Of a stretch of 64,000 bases of DNA, positions 1 through 8,248 are shown one piece after another. Within the stretch, counting starts at the first letter, position 1, and each line of letters starts with the position of its first letter. The stretch is from AWTP1-13 sp050248715 (GTDB lineage: Bacteria > Pseudomonadota > Alphaproteobacteria > Rhizobiales > Hyphomicrobiaceae). Location of the stretch: positions 1-64,000 of the forward strand of contig JBFWRV010000012.1 in NCBI GenBank assembly GCA_050248715.1, read 5' to 3'. Position numbers and translations under genes: made by a program. The notes beneath the pieces are model-generated. The model saw nothing but the letters and a program-made list of their open reading frames with translations, searched no databases and was not told where the DNA came from.

Positions 1-120
1 GCTGCTGGCCGAGGCAGCCTGAGCCGAGCCAACCGGACAGCCCCGGACCCCTACGACCCCACCGCCAACCGCCCCGATCCGGAAATCCCGATCCGCCACA
101 GACCCAAGTTCAACAGCCTG
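1..120 (+). other. left edge; possible 3' end of a plus-strand gene
   Basis: Two plus-strand frames are open from the edge. One ends after LLAEAA at base 22. The other runs on to a stop at 187-189 but would overlap the DnaJ-domain gene antisense. Neither short peptide is recognisable, so whether a gene ends here cannot be decided. Confidence 0.2.
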
Positions 121-453
121 CTAGAACAAGGCCTCGGATCGCATCCACGCCGCGAGCAGCAGTCCCGATGCGATGGTCAGGGCGAATGAGGCGCACATCG
201 TTGTGACGATGCTCCGCGCGCGCCGGCGTGCGACTGCACGGGCACTGGCCCAGCCGGCATCGTAAGCGGCGCGGATCTCGGGACGGCTCAGCGTCTCGTA
301 GGCCCGTGCAATCTCCTTGAAACGGCGCTCCGCCCTCCCGTCTCCGCCGCGCACATCGGGATGATATACCTTGGCGAGCCGCCGGTACGCAGACTTGATC
401 TGCGCCGGACCTGCGTCGCGCGCGATGCCAAGCACGTCGTAGACATCTGACAT
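121..453 (-). CDS. DnaJ-domain protein with a C-terminal membrane anchor
   Basis: About 110 residues. The N-terminal 60 residues form a J domain, starting VYDVLGI and carrying the HPD tripeptide (YHPDV) that stimulates the DnaK ATPase. A basic linker (ARRRARS) leads into one hydrophobic segment near the C-terminus, so the J domain probably faces the cytoplasm at the inner membrane. The usual Gly/Phe, zinc-finger and substrate-binding domains are absent, so this is a J-domain co-chaperone and not DnaJ itself. The ATG at 453 is preferred over an upstream start because GGAGGG lies 8 bases before it and the upstream extension is arginine-rich and unlike the family. The client protein is unknown. 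Confidence 0.8.
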   Translation of the reverse strand: MSDVYDVLGIARDAGPAQIKSAYRRLAKVYHPDVRGGDGRAERRFKEIARAYETLSRPEIRAAYDAGWASARAVARRRARSIVTTMCASFALTIASGLLLAAWMRSEALF

Positions 454-615
454 TGAACCTGCCCTCCGCAGCTGGGCGACCGGCTTTCGGGGCCGGCCAT
501 GCGACGCCGTGCGCAACCTCACGTTAGCCGAACGAGGGTTGGCGGAATCTTCAAATGATTCTTTGTGGACAAGCCTGTACGGGCAGGAATTCAGCTTGCG
601 GCGTGCACGCCCGCA

Positions 616-1149
616 TCAGCGTTTGGCGGCGATGATATGGCTTTGCACGCCGCGACCGCTGAGCAAGGGGCGCTTGGAGGTGATTGCACCGGCGTTCACG
701 CCGGCCCAGCCGATCTCCCCCGACAAGCGTCCATACTCGATCTTGGGGCAGCGGTTCATCACCACCTGCAGGCCGGCTGCTTCGGCTTCCGCCGCGGCAA
801 CGTCATTGCGCACGCCGAGCTGCATCCAGACCACCTTGATGCCCAGCGCGTCCTTCAGGCGGATGGCCTCGCGCGCGACTTCGAGCGCCGCATCCGAGCT
901 GCGGAAGATGTCGACGATGTCGACGGGGCCTGGCACCTCCGCCAGCGAGGCATAGACCCGTTGGCCGAGGATTTCCCGACCCGCAAGGCCCGGATTGACG
1001 GGGACCACGCGATAACCCTTAGCGATGAGGTACTTCATGGCGAAGTAGCTCGGCCTGTTGGTCGTGGCGCTCGCACCGATCATGGCGATCGAGCGTGCTG
1101 CGCCCAGGATGCCGGCGACGTATTCGTCGCTGTAGCGTGCGTGGTCCAT
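616..1149 (-). CDS. CoA-binding (YccU-type) protein
   Basis: About 177 residues forming a single CoA-binding Rossmann domain like the N-terminal part of succinyl-CoA synthetase alpha. Visible signs are IAMIGAS near the N-terminus, the RPSYF segment, VVPVNPG, and a conserved C-terminal MNRCPKIEYGR. The family binds CoA, but the physiological reaction is not established. The ATG at 1149 gives the usual family start (MDHARYSDEY). A TTG at 1167 is possible and lies 7 bases from the stop of the upstream crotonase gene. The two genes are probably cotranscribed. Confidence 0.85.
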   Translation of the reverse strand: MDHARYSDEYVAGILGAARSIAMIGASATTNRPSYFAMKYLIAKGYRVVPVNPGLAGREILGQRVYASLAEVPGPVDIVDIFRSSDAALEVAREAIRLKDALGIKVVWMQLGVRNDVAAAEAEAAGLQVVMNRCPKIEYGRLSGEIGWAGVNAGAITSKRPLLSGRGVQSHIIAAKR

Positions 1150-1174
1150 CGACGGTGTCGCAGGCAAACGCGAC

Positions 1175-2017
1175 TCAATCCTTGTTCCAGACAGGCGCGC
1201 GCTTCTCGACGAAGGCGCCGATGCCCTCGCTCGAATCGGCGTGCATCATGTTCTCGACCATGACGCCGGCGGCGTAGTCGTAGGCATCGCCGAGACCCAT
1301 CTCGATCTGGCGGTAGAAGGCTTCCTTGCCTATGGCCAGCGTGGCGGCGGGCTTGGAGGCGACTGCATCAGCAAGGGCCAGCGCCTCGTCCAGGAGCCGC
1401 CCGGCCGGCACCACGCGATTGACGAGCCCGTACTCGGCGGCATCGCGTGCGGCCAGCATCTCGCCCAGCAGCAGCATCTCCATGGCGCGCTTGCGCGGCA
1501 CGTTGCGCGACAGCGCCACCATGGGCGTGGAGCAGAACAGGCCGATGTTGACGCCGGGAGTGCAGAACGTGGCTTCCTCGGAGGCGACGGCGAGGTCGCA
1601 GGTCGCGACCAGCTGGCAGCCGGCGGCCTGCGCAGTGCCCTGCACGGCAGCGATGACGGGCTTGGGGCACTTGACGATCGAGCGCATCAGCTTGGCGCAT
1701 TGGCGCATCAGCAGCTCGAAGTAGGCGCGCCCGCGGTCCGCATCGCTGCGCCGCGCCGTGAGCTCCTTGAGGTCGTGCCCGGCGCAGAACGCAGGACCCT
1801 TGGCAGCGAGGACGACGGCCCGCACGCGCTTGTCCCCGGAGGCTCCGTCGATCGCGTCCTGAAGGGCGGCCAGCATCGCTTCCGACAGGCTGTTGCGCCG
1901 GTCGGGGCGCGCGAGCGTCAGCATCAGCACGGGCCCTCGGCGCTCGCTTTCTAGGTCGCCGCGCGCAGGGGTGTCCCCCTTCGGTTTCGCTCGCGTCTTT
2001 TGCCCGACCGTCGGCAA
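1175..2017 (-). CDS. enoyl-CoA hydratase/isomerase-family protein (ECHDC3-like)
   Basis: 280 residues with a crotonase fold. The CoA-binding and oxyanion-hole segment FCAGHDLKE is present, as is the second glycine region AAGCQLVATCD. The run TPGVNIGLFCSTP resembles vertebrate ECHDC3 closely. Both hydratase glutamates are replaced: Gln stands at the Glu144 position (GCQL) and Gly at the Glu164 position (TPG for PE). Ordinary hydration of enoyl-CoA is therefore unlikely, and another CoA-thioester reaction or a binding role is more plausible. The only start that keeps the whole domain is the TTG at 2017. The first 20 residues are lysine/arginine-rich, and the true start may lie slightly downstream. 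Confidence 0.75.
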   Translation of the reverse strand: MPTVGQKTRAKPKGDTPARGDLESERRGPVLMLTLARPDRRNSLSEAMLAALQDAIDGASGDKRVRAVVLAAKGPAFCAGHDLKELTARRSDADRGRAYFELLMRQCAKLMRSIVKCPKPVIAAVQGTAQAAGCQLVATCDLAVASEEATFCTPGVNIGLFCSTPMVALSRNVPRKRAMEMLLLGEMLAARDAAEYGLVNRVVPAGRLLDEALALADAVASKPAATLAIGKEAFYRQIEMGLGDAYDYAAGVMVENMMHADSSEGIGAFVEKRAPVWNKD

Positions 2018-2032
2018 GGCTTGAGCCCCCGG

Positions 2033-2548
2033 CTATTGCAGCACGGCGTCGAGCTTGTCGAAGTACTTCTTGACGAGCTCGATGTTGCCGGGGTTGGCGA
2101 CGGGCTGTGCCGACTTCAGCGCCTCGGCGAGCTCGTCGAGCATCTGCTTCTTCTCTTTCTCGGGGATCGACTTGTCGGCCTTGACCTCCTCGATCTCCTT
2201 CTCGATCGCGATCTTCGGCTCCGTGAACGCCTTGGTCTGCGGATCGATGCCGGCCATCACCATGGAGATGTTCGCGGCGACGTCGTCGTACTCGGCAAAG
2301 TTGGCGAAGCCGTGCTTCTTGGAGACGCTCTCGAGCTCGGCCTGGATCTTGGGGTCGGGCTTGTCCGAATTGCCCTGCATTTTCTCGGCAACCGCGGACA
2401 TGTCCTTCTGGGCGGCGATGAAAGACTCAATATGCTTCTCGGTCAGCTTGACCTGCTTGACCGCGCCCTGCGCCATAGCGGCGCTGGAGAAGTGCGCGAA
2501 CGCGACGGCAATGACGGCCGCGATCATCCAGCGGAACATCTGCTGCAT
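2033..2548 (-). CDS. secreted helical protein of unknown function
   Basis: 171 residues starting MQQMFRWMIAAVIAV, a typical Sec signal peptide with probable cleavage after AMAQ. The mature part is charged, rich in Glu, Lys and Ala, and predicted to be mostly alpha-helical. It has no cysteines and no motif I recognise. The ATG at 2548 was chosen because it creates the signal peptide; the same frame stays open upstream, but that part reads as the antisense of the thioesterase gene. The gene is divergent from the thioesterase with an 84-base gap. A periplasmic location is inferred. Confidence 0.75.
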   Translation of the reverse strand: MQQMFRWMIAAVIAVAFAHFSSAAMAQGAVKQVKLTEKHIESFIAAQKDMSAVAEKMQGNSDKPDPKIQAELESVSKKHGFANFAEYDDVAANISMVMAGIDPQTKAFTEPKIAIEKEIEEVKADKSIPEKEKKQMLDELAEALKSAQPVANPGNIELVKKYFDKLDAVLQ

Positions 2549-2632
2549 TGGGGAGCATCCTCGGTTGCGGTCTTGGGTTGCAGTCTGGGCGGCACAAACT
2601 AGAAGGATAGGCAGCTCTGGTAGTGATGCCAA

Positions 2633-3103
2633 ATGACAAAAGTTGGACGCGAGGTTATGTCCGCTGCCTCTCCCGTGACCAATCGCCTCGACGCGTCCCT
2701 GATTGAAGCGCTGATCGATGCCCGCTTCCCGCAGATCCACGCCGGTGGCCGTTCCCTCGTCATCGAAGAGGTCGGCGAGCGCAACGTCTGCGTGCGCCTT
2801 CAGTACCATGAGCGGCACACCCGGCCGGGCGGTACGGTGTCGGGCGTGGCCATGTTCATGCTCGCCGATTTCGCCGTGTACGTGGCCATCATCGCCGCGC
2901 TTGGCGACACAGGGCTCGATGCCGTCACGACCAACCTGAACATCAACTTCCTGAGCCGGCCGGAGCCGCGCGACCTGATCGCGCGGGTGAGGCTCATACG
3001 GCTGGGCCGGCGGCTGGCGGTCGGCGAGGCCCAGATCTACTCCGACGGATCCGAAGAACTGGTGGCGCACGCCATCGCGACCTACGCCCTTCCGGCCGCC
3101 TGA
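2633..3103 (+). CDS. hotdog-fold thioesterase (PaaI-type)
   Basis: 156 residues with the hotdog-fold pattern of the 4HBT/PaaI family. RPGGTVSGVAMFMLADFAVY matches the conserved turn and helix that hold the catalytic acidic residue, here Asp after the Leu-Ala. VTTNLNINFLSRPEP is the typical core strand. Such proteins hydrolyse acyl-CoA thioesters in the cytoplasm; the acyl group cannot be told. The start at 2633 lacks a strong ribosome-binding site. A second ATG at 2657 follows GCGAGGTT and may be the true start. An 11-bp imperfect hairpin lies just after the stop. Confidence 0.82.
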   Translation: MTKVGREVMSAASPVTNRLDASLIEALIDARFPQIHAGGRSLVIEEVGERNVCVRLQYHERHTRPGGTVSGVAMFMLADFAVYVAIIAALGDTGLDAVTTNLNINFLSRPEPRDLIARVRLIRLGRRLAVGEAQIYSDGSEELVAHAIATYALPAA

Positions 3104-3111
3104 AGTCATCG

Positions 3112-3136
3112 ATTTGGGGTATCTGGATACCGCAAA
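3112..3136. terminator. hairpin between thioesterase and rplM promoter
   Basis: The arms ATTTG-G-GGTAT and ATACC-G-CAAAT pair around a CTGG loop, giving 5+5 base pairs with one G-G mismatch. It lies 9 bases after the thioesterase stop. A T-rich stretch follows about 30 bases later but not directly. It could end the upstream transcript or be an operator for the rplM promoter. Confidence 0.4.
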
Positions 3137-3188
3137 TTCATCCTTCTGATTTTGCTTGGTTTTTTTGGACCTGCGTTGGATGCGTGGG

Positions 3189-3217
3189 TTGACACGATCG
3201 CGAGACCTGCATTAGAA
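3189..3217 (+). promoter_or_regulatory. sigma-70 promoter of rplM-rpsI
   Basis: A perfect -35 box TTGACA (3189-3194) is followed after exactly 17 bases by TTAGAA (3212-3217). Transcription would begin near 3224, leaving a leader of about 60 bases before the rplM ATG at 3285. Confidence 0.75.
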
Positions 3218-3284
3218 CGCGGGCCATCTCAAGGGCATGCGGCTGCAGGTGCCGCTCATCCCATCCGGACCAGAGGGCGCGCCG

Positions 3285-3746
3285 ATGAAAACCTATGTCG
3301 CCAAGCCGGGCGAGGTGCAGAAGAAGTGGGTGCTGATCGACGCCGAGGGCCTCGTCGTCGGACGGCTTGCAGCACTTATCGCCACCCGCCTCAAGGGCAA
3401 GCACAAGCCTGCCTACACGCCGCACGTCGACTGCGGCGATAACGTAATCGTGATCAACGCACAGAAGGCCGTGTTTACCGGTCGGAAGACGGACGACAAG
3501 CTCTATCAATGGCATACGGGCTATCCCGGAGGCGTGAAGCAGCGCACGCCGCGCCAGATCCTCGACGGCAAGTTTCCGCAGCGCATCGTGGAGAAGGCCG
3601 TGGAGCGCATGCTGAAGCGCGGACCCCAGCAGCGCCAGCTCATGCGCAACCTGAAGGTCTATGCCTCTGACACCCATCCTCATGATGCCCAGAAGCCCGA
3701 GCCCCTCGATGTCAAGGCGCTCAATCGCAAGAACGTAAGGGTATGA
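3285..3746 (+). CDS. rplM: 50S ribosomal protein L13
   Basis: 153 residues, the normal length for alphaproteobacterial L13. It starts MKTYVAKPGEVQKKW and carries the family run VVGRLAALIATRLKGK and the rRNA-contacting segment VEKAVERMLKRGPQQR. It binds 23S rRNA early in assembly of the large subunit. The ATG at 3285 fits the family start, with GAGGGCG upstream as ribosome-binding site. Its stop overlaps the start of rpsI (ATGA), so the two are translationally coupled, as in most bacteria. A strong sigma-70 promoter lies at 3189-3217. Confidence 0.97.
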   Translation: MKTYVAKPGEVQKKWVLIDAEGLVVGRLAALIATRLKGKHKPAYTPHVDCGDNVIVINAQKAVFTGRKTDDKLYQWHTGYPGGVKQRTPRQILDGKFPQRIVEKAVERMLKRGPQQRQLMRNLKVYASDTHPHDAQKPEPLDVKALNRKNVRV

Positions 3747-4228
3747 CCGCCATGGCCGAGACCAAGACTCTGGAAGACCTGGGCGCGCTCAAGGGCAGTG
3801 AGCCGGCGCCGGCTCCGGTGCATACGCAGAAGCTCGATGCACACGGCCGCGCCTACGCGACCGGCAAGCGCAAGAACGCCGTGGCGCGGGTCTGGATCAA
3901 GCCGGGCGTGGGCAAGATCAGCGTCAACGCCAAGGACTTCGAACAGTACTTCGCGCGGCCGGTGCTGCAGATGCTCCTGAAGCAGCCCCTCCAGGCGACC
4001 AACCGGCTCAGCCAGTTCGACATCATGGCCACCGTCTCCGGCGGCGGCCTGTCCGGCCAGGCGGGTGCCGTGCGGCACGGCATCTCCAAGGCACTGACCT
4101 ATTACGAGCCGGAGCTCAGGACCGTGCTCAAGAAGGGCGGCTTCCTGACGCGCGACAGCCGCGTGGTCGAGCGCAAGAAGTACGGTCGCGTCAAGGCTCG
4201 TCGCAGCTTCCAGTTCTCGAAGCGCTGA
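3743..4228 (+). CDS. rpsI: 30S ribosomal protein S9
   Basis: 161 residues. The C-terminal 130 residues are typical S9: YATGKRKNAVARVWIKPG, then GGGLSGQAGAVRHGISKAL, ending KKYGRVKARRSFQFSKR, whose basic tail reaches the P-site tRNA. The first 30 residues are an acidic/proline extension common in alphaproteobacteria. The ATG at 3743 overlaps the rplM stop by 4 bases; an ATG at 3752 is an alternative. Two GC hairpins follow the gene. Confidence 0.97.
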   Translation: MTAMAETKTLEDLGALKGSEPAPAPVHTQKLDAHGRAYATGKRKNAVARVWIKPGVGKISVNAKDFEQYFARPVLQMLLKQPLQATNRLSQFDIMATVSGGGLSGQAGAVRHGISKALTYYEPELRTVLKKGGFLTRDSRVVERKKYGRVKARRSFQFSKR

Positions 4229-4270
4229 CGCCCGAAACGGCCGCAGCCTTGCCGGCATGCGACATGCTGA

Positions 4271-4325
4271 CCGGGTCCCTAGCGGACCCGGGCTCGCAAC
4301 TCCATCTCCCCGCGACCCGGTCGCG
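4271..4325. terminator. two GC-rich hairpins after rpsI
   Basis: CCGGGTCC pairs with GGACCCGG around CTAGC (4271-4291), and CGCGAC pairs with GTCGCG around CCG (4311-4325). There is no T-run, so termination may be partial or Rho-assisted. They separate the ribosomal operon from the TerC gene, whose ATG follows 25 bases later. Confidence 0.45.
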
Positions 4326-4349
4326 AGACGGGCGGGGTCTGGATCTTCG

Positions 4350-5030
4350 ATGCTCGACTGGCTTCAGCTGAATTTCGTGCCGCTCATCAACGTCATCATC
4401 ATCGACGTGGTGCTGGCGGGCGACAATGCCATCATCGTCGGCCTCGCGGCCTCGCGGGTGAAGGAGGAGCTGCGCTCCAAGGTCATCCTGTGGGGGATCG
4501 GCGGCGCCGTCGTCCTGCGCATCATATTTGCCGCCCTCACCACCCAGCTGCTCGCCATCGTCGGCCTGCTGCTCGCGGGCGGTCTGCTGCTGCTGTGGGT
4601 GTGCTGGAAGATGTACCGAGAACTCACCCACAAGGGCGAGAAGCGCGTCGGGTCGCACGGCGTGGCCGTGGTCTCGGGGAAGCCGGTGGAGCGCACCATG
4701 AGCTTTCGCGCGGCCGTCACCCAGATCATCATTGCCGACGTCTCGATGTCGCTCGACAACGTGCTGGCGGTGGCCGGAGCCGCCAAGGGCGATCCCACCG
4801 TCCTCGTCATCGGCCTTGCCATCGGCGTCGTGCTCATGGCGGTCGCAGCCAACTACATCGCCGACATCCTCGCTCGCTACCCGTGGATCACGTGGATCGG
4901 CTTGCTCGTCATCCTCTATGTCGCCCTCGACATGGTGTTCGACGGCTCCCGAGAAATCGCCTGTGCCGCCTGGGAGGGCGTGTGGTGTGCGCCCGATCTG
5001 ATGTCGCTGGTGCGCGGCCTGCTGCGCTGA
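4350..5030 (+). CDS. TerC-family integral membrane protein (YjbE-like)
   Basis: 226 residues with about seven membrane segments. The two acidic signatures of the family are present: DVVLAGDNAIIVG in the first helix and DVSMSLDNVLAVAG in the middle. TerC proteins handle metal ions, often manganese efflux, or tellurite resistance; the substrate here is not known. The ATG at 4350 is chosen because MLDWLQLNFVPLINVI starts the first helix directly; the open frame upstream crosses the hairpins after rpsI and is unlikely to be translated. The C-terminus contains two cysteines (IACAAWEGVWCAP), probably outside the helices. Confidence 0.85.
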   Translation: MLDWLQLNFVPLINVIIIDVVLAGDNAIIVGLAASRVKEELRSKVILWGIGGAVVLRIIFAALTTQLLAIVGLLLAGGLLLLWVCWKMYRELTHKGEKRVGSHGVAVVSGKPVERTMSFRAAVTQIIIADVSMSLDNVLAVAGAAKGDPTVLVIGLAIGVVLMAVAANYIADILARYPWITWIGLLVILYVALDMVFDGSREIACAAWEGVWCAPDLMSLVRGLLR

Positions 5031-5203
5031 CGCTGCCGGGCGGCATAGTCTTTCCATAGCGGCGGCGGGCACGCGCGGCCGGGCCGGCAGGCGACGAAGC
5101 GGCCTCGCGCCGGCCTCCCTTGCAAGCCGGTCGGCACCCTGTACTCTCCCCGGCATTGCAGACGGCGATGGGGTCAACCCTTCGCGCGATCGGGGAGGAA
5201 GGC

Positions 5204-6256
5204 ATGTCGACGGACAAGCCGCACAGCACGGTAGCAACGCGGATGACCGGGATCCGGGAGGATTGGCTGGCGGCCGTGCGCGAGGACATCCTGGAGCCGG
5301 ACCTCCCTATCGTCGATCCGCACCACCATCTGTGGGACTTCCCGGCGCACCGCTATCTGCTTCCCGACCTGCTCGCCGACACGGGCAGCGGCCACCGGAT
5401 CGAGAGCACGGTCTTCATCGAGTGCACAGCCTGCTATCGCGCCGACGGCCCGGCCGAACTCAAGACCCTGGGCGAGACCGAATTCGTCAACGGCATCGCC
5501 GCCATGTCGGCCAGCGGCGCCTATGGCGCAACGCGGGTTGCCGCCGGCATCGTCGGCCTCGTCGACCTGACAATGGGGGCGCGTGCCGAGGAGGTGCTGC
5601 GGGCCCACATGGCCGCGGCCGGCAGCCGTTTCAAGGGCATCCGCCATGCCGCGGCCTGGGAGGACAAGGAGCCCAAGATCCACAACAGCCACACCAATCC
5701 GCCGCCCCACCTCTATCGCAATCACGCCCAGTTCCGCGAAGGCTTCGCGGCCCTGGGCCGGCTGGGTTTGACCTTCGATGCCTGGCTCTACCACACGCAG
5801 ATCGCCGACCTCACCGCGCTCGCTCGTGCCTTTCCCGAGCAGCCGATCGTTCTCGACCATGTGGGCGGCCCGCTGGGGCTCGGCTGGTACGAGGGCCGGC
5901 GCGACGAGGTCTTCGCCGCCTGGAAGCGCGAGATTCTCGAGCTGGCCCGTTGCCCCAACGTCGTCATGAAGCTCGGCGGCCTCGGCATGCGCGTCAACGG
6001 CTTCAAGTTCCATCATCGCGAGCGGGCACCGTCCTCGCAGGACCTAGCCGACGCGTGGCGGCCCTACATCGAGACCTGCATCGAGGCCTACGGGCCCGCG
6101 CGCTGCATGTTCGAGAGCAACTTCCCCGTCGACAAGATCTCGGGCTCGTATGCCGTGTATTGGAATGCCTTCAAGCGGCTGGCCGCGGGCGCCTCGGCCG
6201 CAGACAAGGCGCTGCTCTTCAGCGACACGGCCAAGCGGTTTTATCGCCTGAGCTGA
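5204..6256 (+). CDS. amidohydrolase-family (amidohydrolase 2) hydrolase
   Basis: 350 residues of the metal-dependent TIM-barrel amidohydrolase 2 family, which includes lactonases such as 2-pyrone-4,6-dicarboxylate hydrolase and decarboxylases. The metal-binding motif HHHLWD is near residue 45, LDHVGG lies mid-protein, and the C-terminal FESNFPVDK carries the catalytic Asp region. The ATG at 5204 is set by a near-perfect ribosome-binding site, GGGGAGGAAGGC. The gene stands alone between the TerC gene and a minus-strand YCII gene, so context gives no clue to the substrate. Hydrolysis of a cyclic ester or a carboxylate is the best general guess. Confidence 0.85.
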   Translation: MSTDKPHSTVATRMTGIREDWLAAVREDILEPDLPIVDPHHHLWDFPAHRYLLPDLLADTGSGHRIESTVFIECTACYRADGPAELKTLGETEFVNGIAAMSASGAYGATRVAAGIVGLVDLTMGARAEEVLRAHMAAAGSRFKGIRHAAAWEDKEPKIHNSHTNPPPHLYRNHAQFREGFAALGRLGLTFDAWLYHTQIADLTALARAFPEQPIVLDHVGGPLGLGWYEGRRDEVFAAWKREILELARCPNVVMKLGGLGMRVNGFKFHHRERAPSSQDLADAWRPYIETCIEAYGPARCMFESNFPVDKISGSYAVYWNAFKRLAAGASAADKALLFSDTAKRFYRLS

Positions 6257-6293
6257 CGGCTGCTCGTGGCCCGCGCCCCGGAAGCGGGGGCGG

Positions 6294-6650
6294 CTAGGTC
6301 CGGCTGAGTTCCTTGATTGCCCTCACCTCGATGCTGCCGAGGTGTGCCAATGGAATGCTCGAGGCTACAGCCAGAGCATCGTCCAGGTCCCTTGCGTTGA
6401 TCATGATGAAGCCCAGCAGCTGCTCCTTGGTCTCGGCGAACGGACCGTCGGTGACGGTCACATTGCGCTTCCTGACCCGCACGGGCTTGGCGGTCCGGAC
6501 GGGTGCGAGAGCTTGCGCGACAATGAGATGACTGCTCCTCTGCAGCACTTCGTCATACGCCAAGGATTCGTTGGTGAGCGCTTGGGCCTCCGCTTCGGAC
6601 AGGACTGCGAGCGTCTGTTGCTCGCCGTAGACCAGACACAGGTATTTCAT
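6294..6650 (-). CDS. YCII/DGPF-domain protein
   Basis: 118 residues with one YCII-related fold. It starts MKYLCLVYGEQQ and carries the signature DGPFAETKEQL, which gives the DGPF name. These small dimeric proteins resemble muconolactone isomerase-like enzymes, but their reaction is mostly unknown. The ATG at 6650 follows GGAGGATGAC, an excellent ribosome-binding site. Unlike the three paralogues near 57 kb, this one has no sigma-factor gene beside it. It lies convergent to the amidohydrolase, and the upstream region has no visible TGTCGA box. Confidence 0.85.
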   Translation of the reverse strand: MKYLCLVYGEQQTLAVLSEAEAQALTNESLAYDEVLQRSSHLIVAQALAPVRTAKPVRVRKRNVTVTDGPFAETKEQLLGFIMINARDLDDALAVASSIPLAHLGSIEVRAIKELSRT

Positions 6651-6828
6651 GTCATCCTCCAATTCGAGGCAGGTTGCCTGACCGAGGACGTGGAGGGTGA
6701 CGCTTACCCGACATTTCCGGCACCGCTCTTCGGGGGCAGCGGTGCCGCGAAACAAGAATGCGGACATTGCGTGCCGCAGGCGACAAAGGCCCGGAGCCAT
6801 GCCGCGTTCGCGGCCTGTCCTGGGCGAT

Positions 6829-8058
6829 CTACCAGCTCGCCGGCAGCCGGTTCAGGCCGCGCAGGACGAAGGTTGGGCGCCAGTCGGGATTGTCGGGGTC
6901 ATCCAGCCTGACGTTCGGCAGGCGGCGCAGCAATGTGGCGATGGCAACCTCGGCTTCGATACGGGCGAGCTGGGCGCCGAGGCAGAAGTGGATGCCGCCG
7001 CCGAACGACATCGGGCGGATGTTGGAGCGCGTGATGTCGAGGCGGTCGGGCTCGGGGTAGACCGCGGGATCACGGTTGGCCGCGCCCAGCAGGCACAGGA
7101 AGCCCTCGCCCTTGGGGATCGTCGTGCCGCCGACCGTCGTGTCCTCCAGCGCCACCCTGCCCGTCAGCTGCACCGAGGAATCATAGCGCAGGAACTCCTC
7201 GATCGCGTTGCCGATGCGCGAAGGGTCCTCGCGCAGCACCCGGAGCTGGCCGGGGTTGCGGAACAGCGCCAGCAGTCCGTTGCCGATCAGGTTCACGGTG
7301 GTCTCGTGCCCGGCGCCGAACAGCAGGATGACGTTTGCCGTGAGTTCCTCGTTGGAGAGGCGGCTGCCCTCCTCCTCGGCGCGAACGAGTTGCGTCGTGA
7401 GGTCGTCGCCAGGCTCGCGCCGGCGCAGCTCGAACAGCTGGCGGAAATACTCCTCGCTCATCGCATGGGCGCTGTTGGCCGCGTCCAGCTCGGCCCGCGA
7501 GAGCGGCACCGGATCGAGCAGCCGTCCGCTCGCGCGGGCGCCATGGAAGAACATGTCGTGCTCTTCCTTGGGGATGCCGAGCATTTCGCAAATCACGGTG
7601 ACGGGGAGGCGGAAGGCGAAGTCTGCGATCAGGTCCATGTGGCCCTGGCCCTCGACACGGTCGAGCGTGCGATCGACGATTTCCTGGATGCGCGGGCGCA
7701 TGTCCTCGACGCGACGTGCCGTGAAGGCCTTCACCACCAGGCCGCGGAGGCGGGTGTGATCGGGCGGGTCCTGCTGTAGCATCCAGTGACGCATGCTGCG
7801 GTAGACCGGCTCGTCCAGGACGTCCTTGCCCAGCCGCCGGGTCATGCGCCCGACGAAGTCCTTGCCAAACCGCTTGTCGCGCAGCGCCAGGCTGACATCG
7901 GCATGGCGGCTGGCGACGAAGAAGCCGAGCGGCGAGCGGTGGATGGGATCGTGGGCGCGCAGATCGTGGTAGTGCGGGTAAGGATCGCGAATGAACTCGG
8001 GTGAGAGCGGGTTGAAGCGCAGCGTCGCGCTTTCGGCAGCTGCTGAAACCTGGCTCAC
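6829..8058 (-). CDS. cytochrome P450
   Basis: 409 residues, the normal size for a soluble bacterial class I P450. The I-helix oxygen-activation motif AGHETT is near residue 247, EEFLR supplies the ExxR pair near 287, and the heme loop FGGGIHFCLG has the thiolate Cys near 355. The GTG at 8058 (VSQVSAAAES) follows GGAGATGCCCC and gives the family length; the frame stays open another 230 bases without sense. It needs an external ferredoxin and reductase; both occur at 16-18 kb, though that pairing is inference. The substrate is unknown. The methyltransferase/ATP-grasp fusion gene lies 190 bases upstream on the same strand. Confidence 0.93.
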   Translation of the reverse strand: MSQVSAAAESATLRFNPLSPEFIRDPYPHYHDLRAHDPIHRSPLGFFVASRHADVSLALRDKRFGKDFVGRMTRRLGKDVLDEPVYRSMRHWMLQQDPPDHTRLRGLVVKAFTARRVEDMRPRIQEIVDRTLDRVEGQGHMDLIADFAFRLPVTVICEMLGIPKEEHDMFFHGARASGRLLDPVPLSRAELDAANSAHAMSEEYFRQLFELRRREPGDDLTTQLVRAEEEGSRLSNEELTANVILLFGAGHETTVNLIGNGLLALFRNPGQLRVLREDPSRIGNAIEEFLRYDSSVQLTGRVALEDTTVGGTTIPKGEGFLCLLGAANRDPAVYPEPDRLDITRSNIRPMSFGGGIHFCLGAQLARIEAEVAIATLLRRLPNVRLDDPDNPDWRPTFVLRGLNRLPASW

Positions 8059-8248
8059 GGGGCATCTCCATCGGCGACCGGAGCCCCACCGGGCGGGCAG
8101 CCGGAAAGCTCCGTCCGGGGCAAGGCTAGCACGTCCGGTGAGCGGGGCGACATCGACGATGCCGTGAGCCAAGCGGCAGCGCCGGCCAACGTGCACCGTA
8201 TTGGTTGCCGGACGGCCGGCTCGCGGGTCTGGGCCGGCTGGCGGCAAG

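Noticed and set aside
1..189. A plus-strand gene ending at base 189
   Set aside because: It would overlap the DnaJ-domain gene antisense, and its final 25 residues look like non-coding high-GC sequence.
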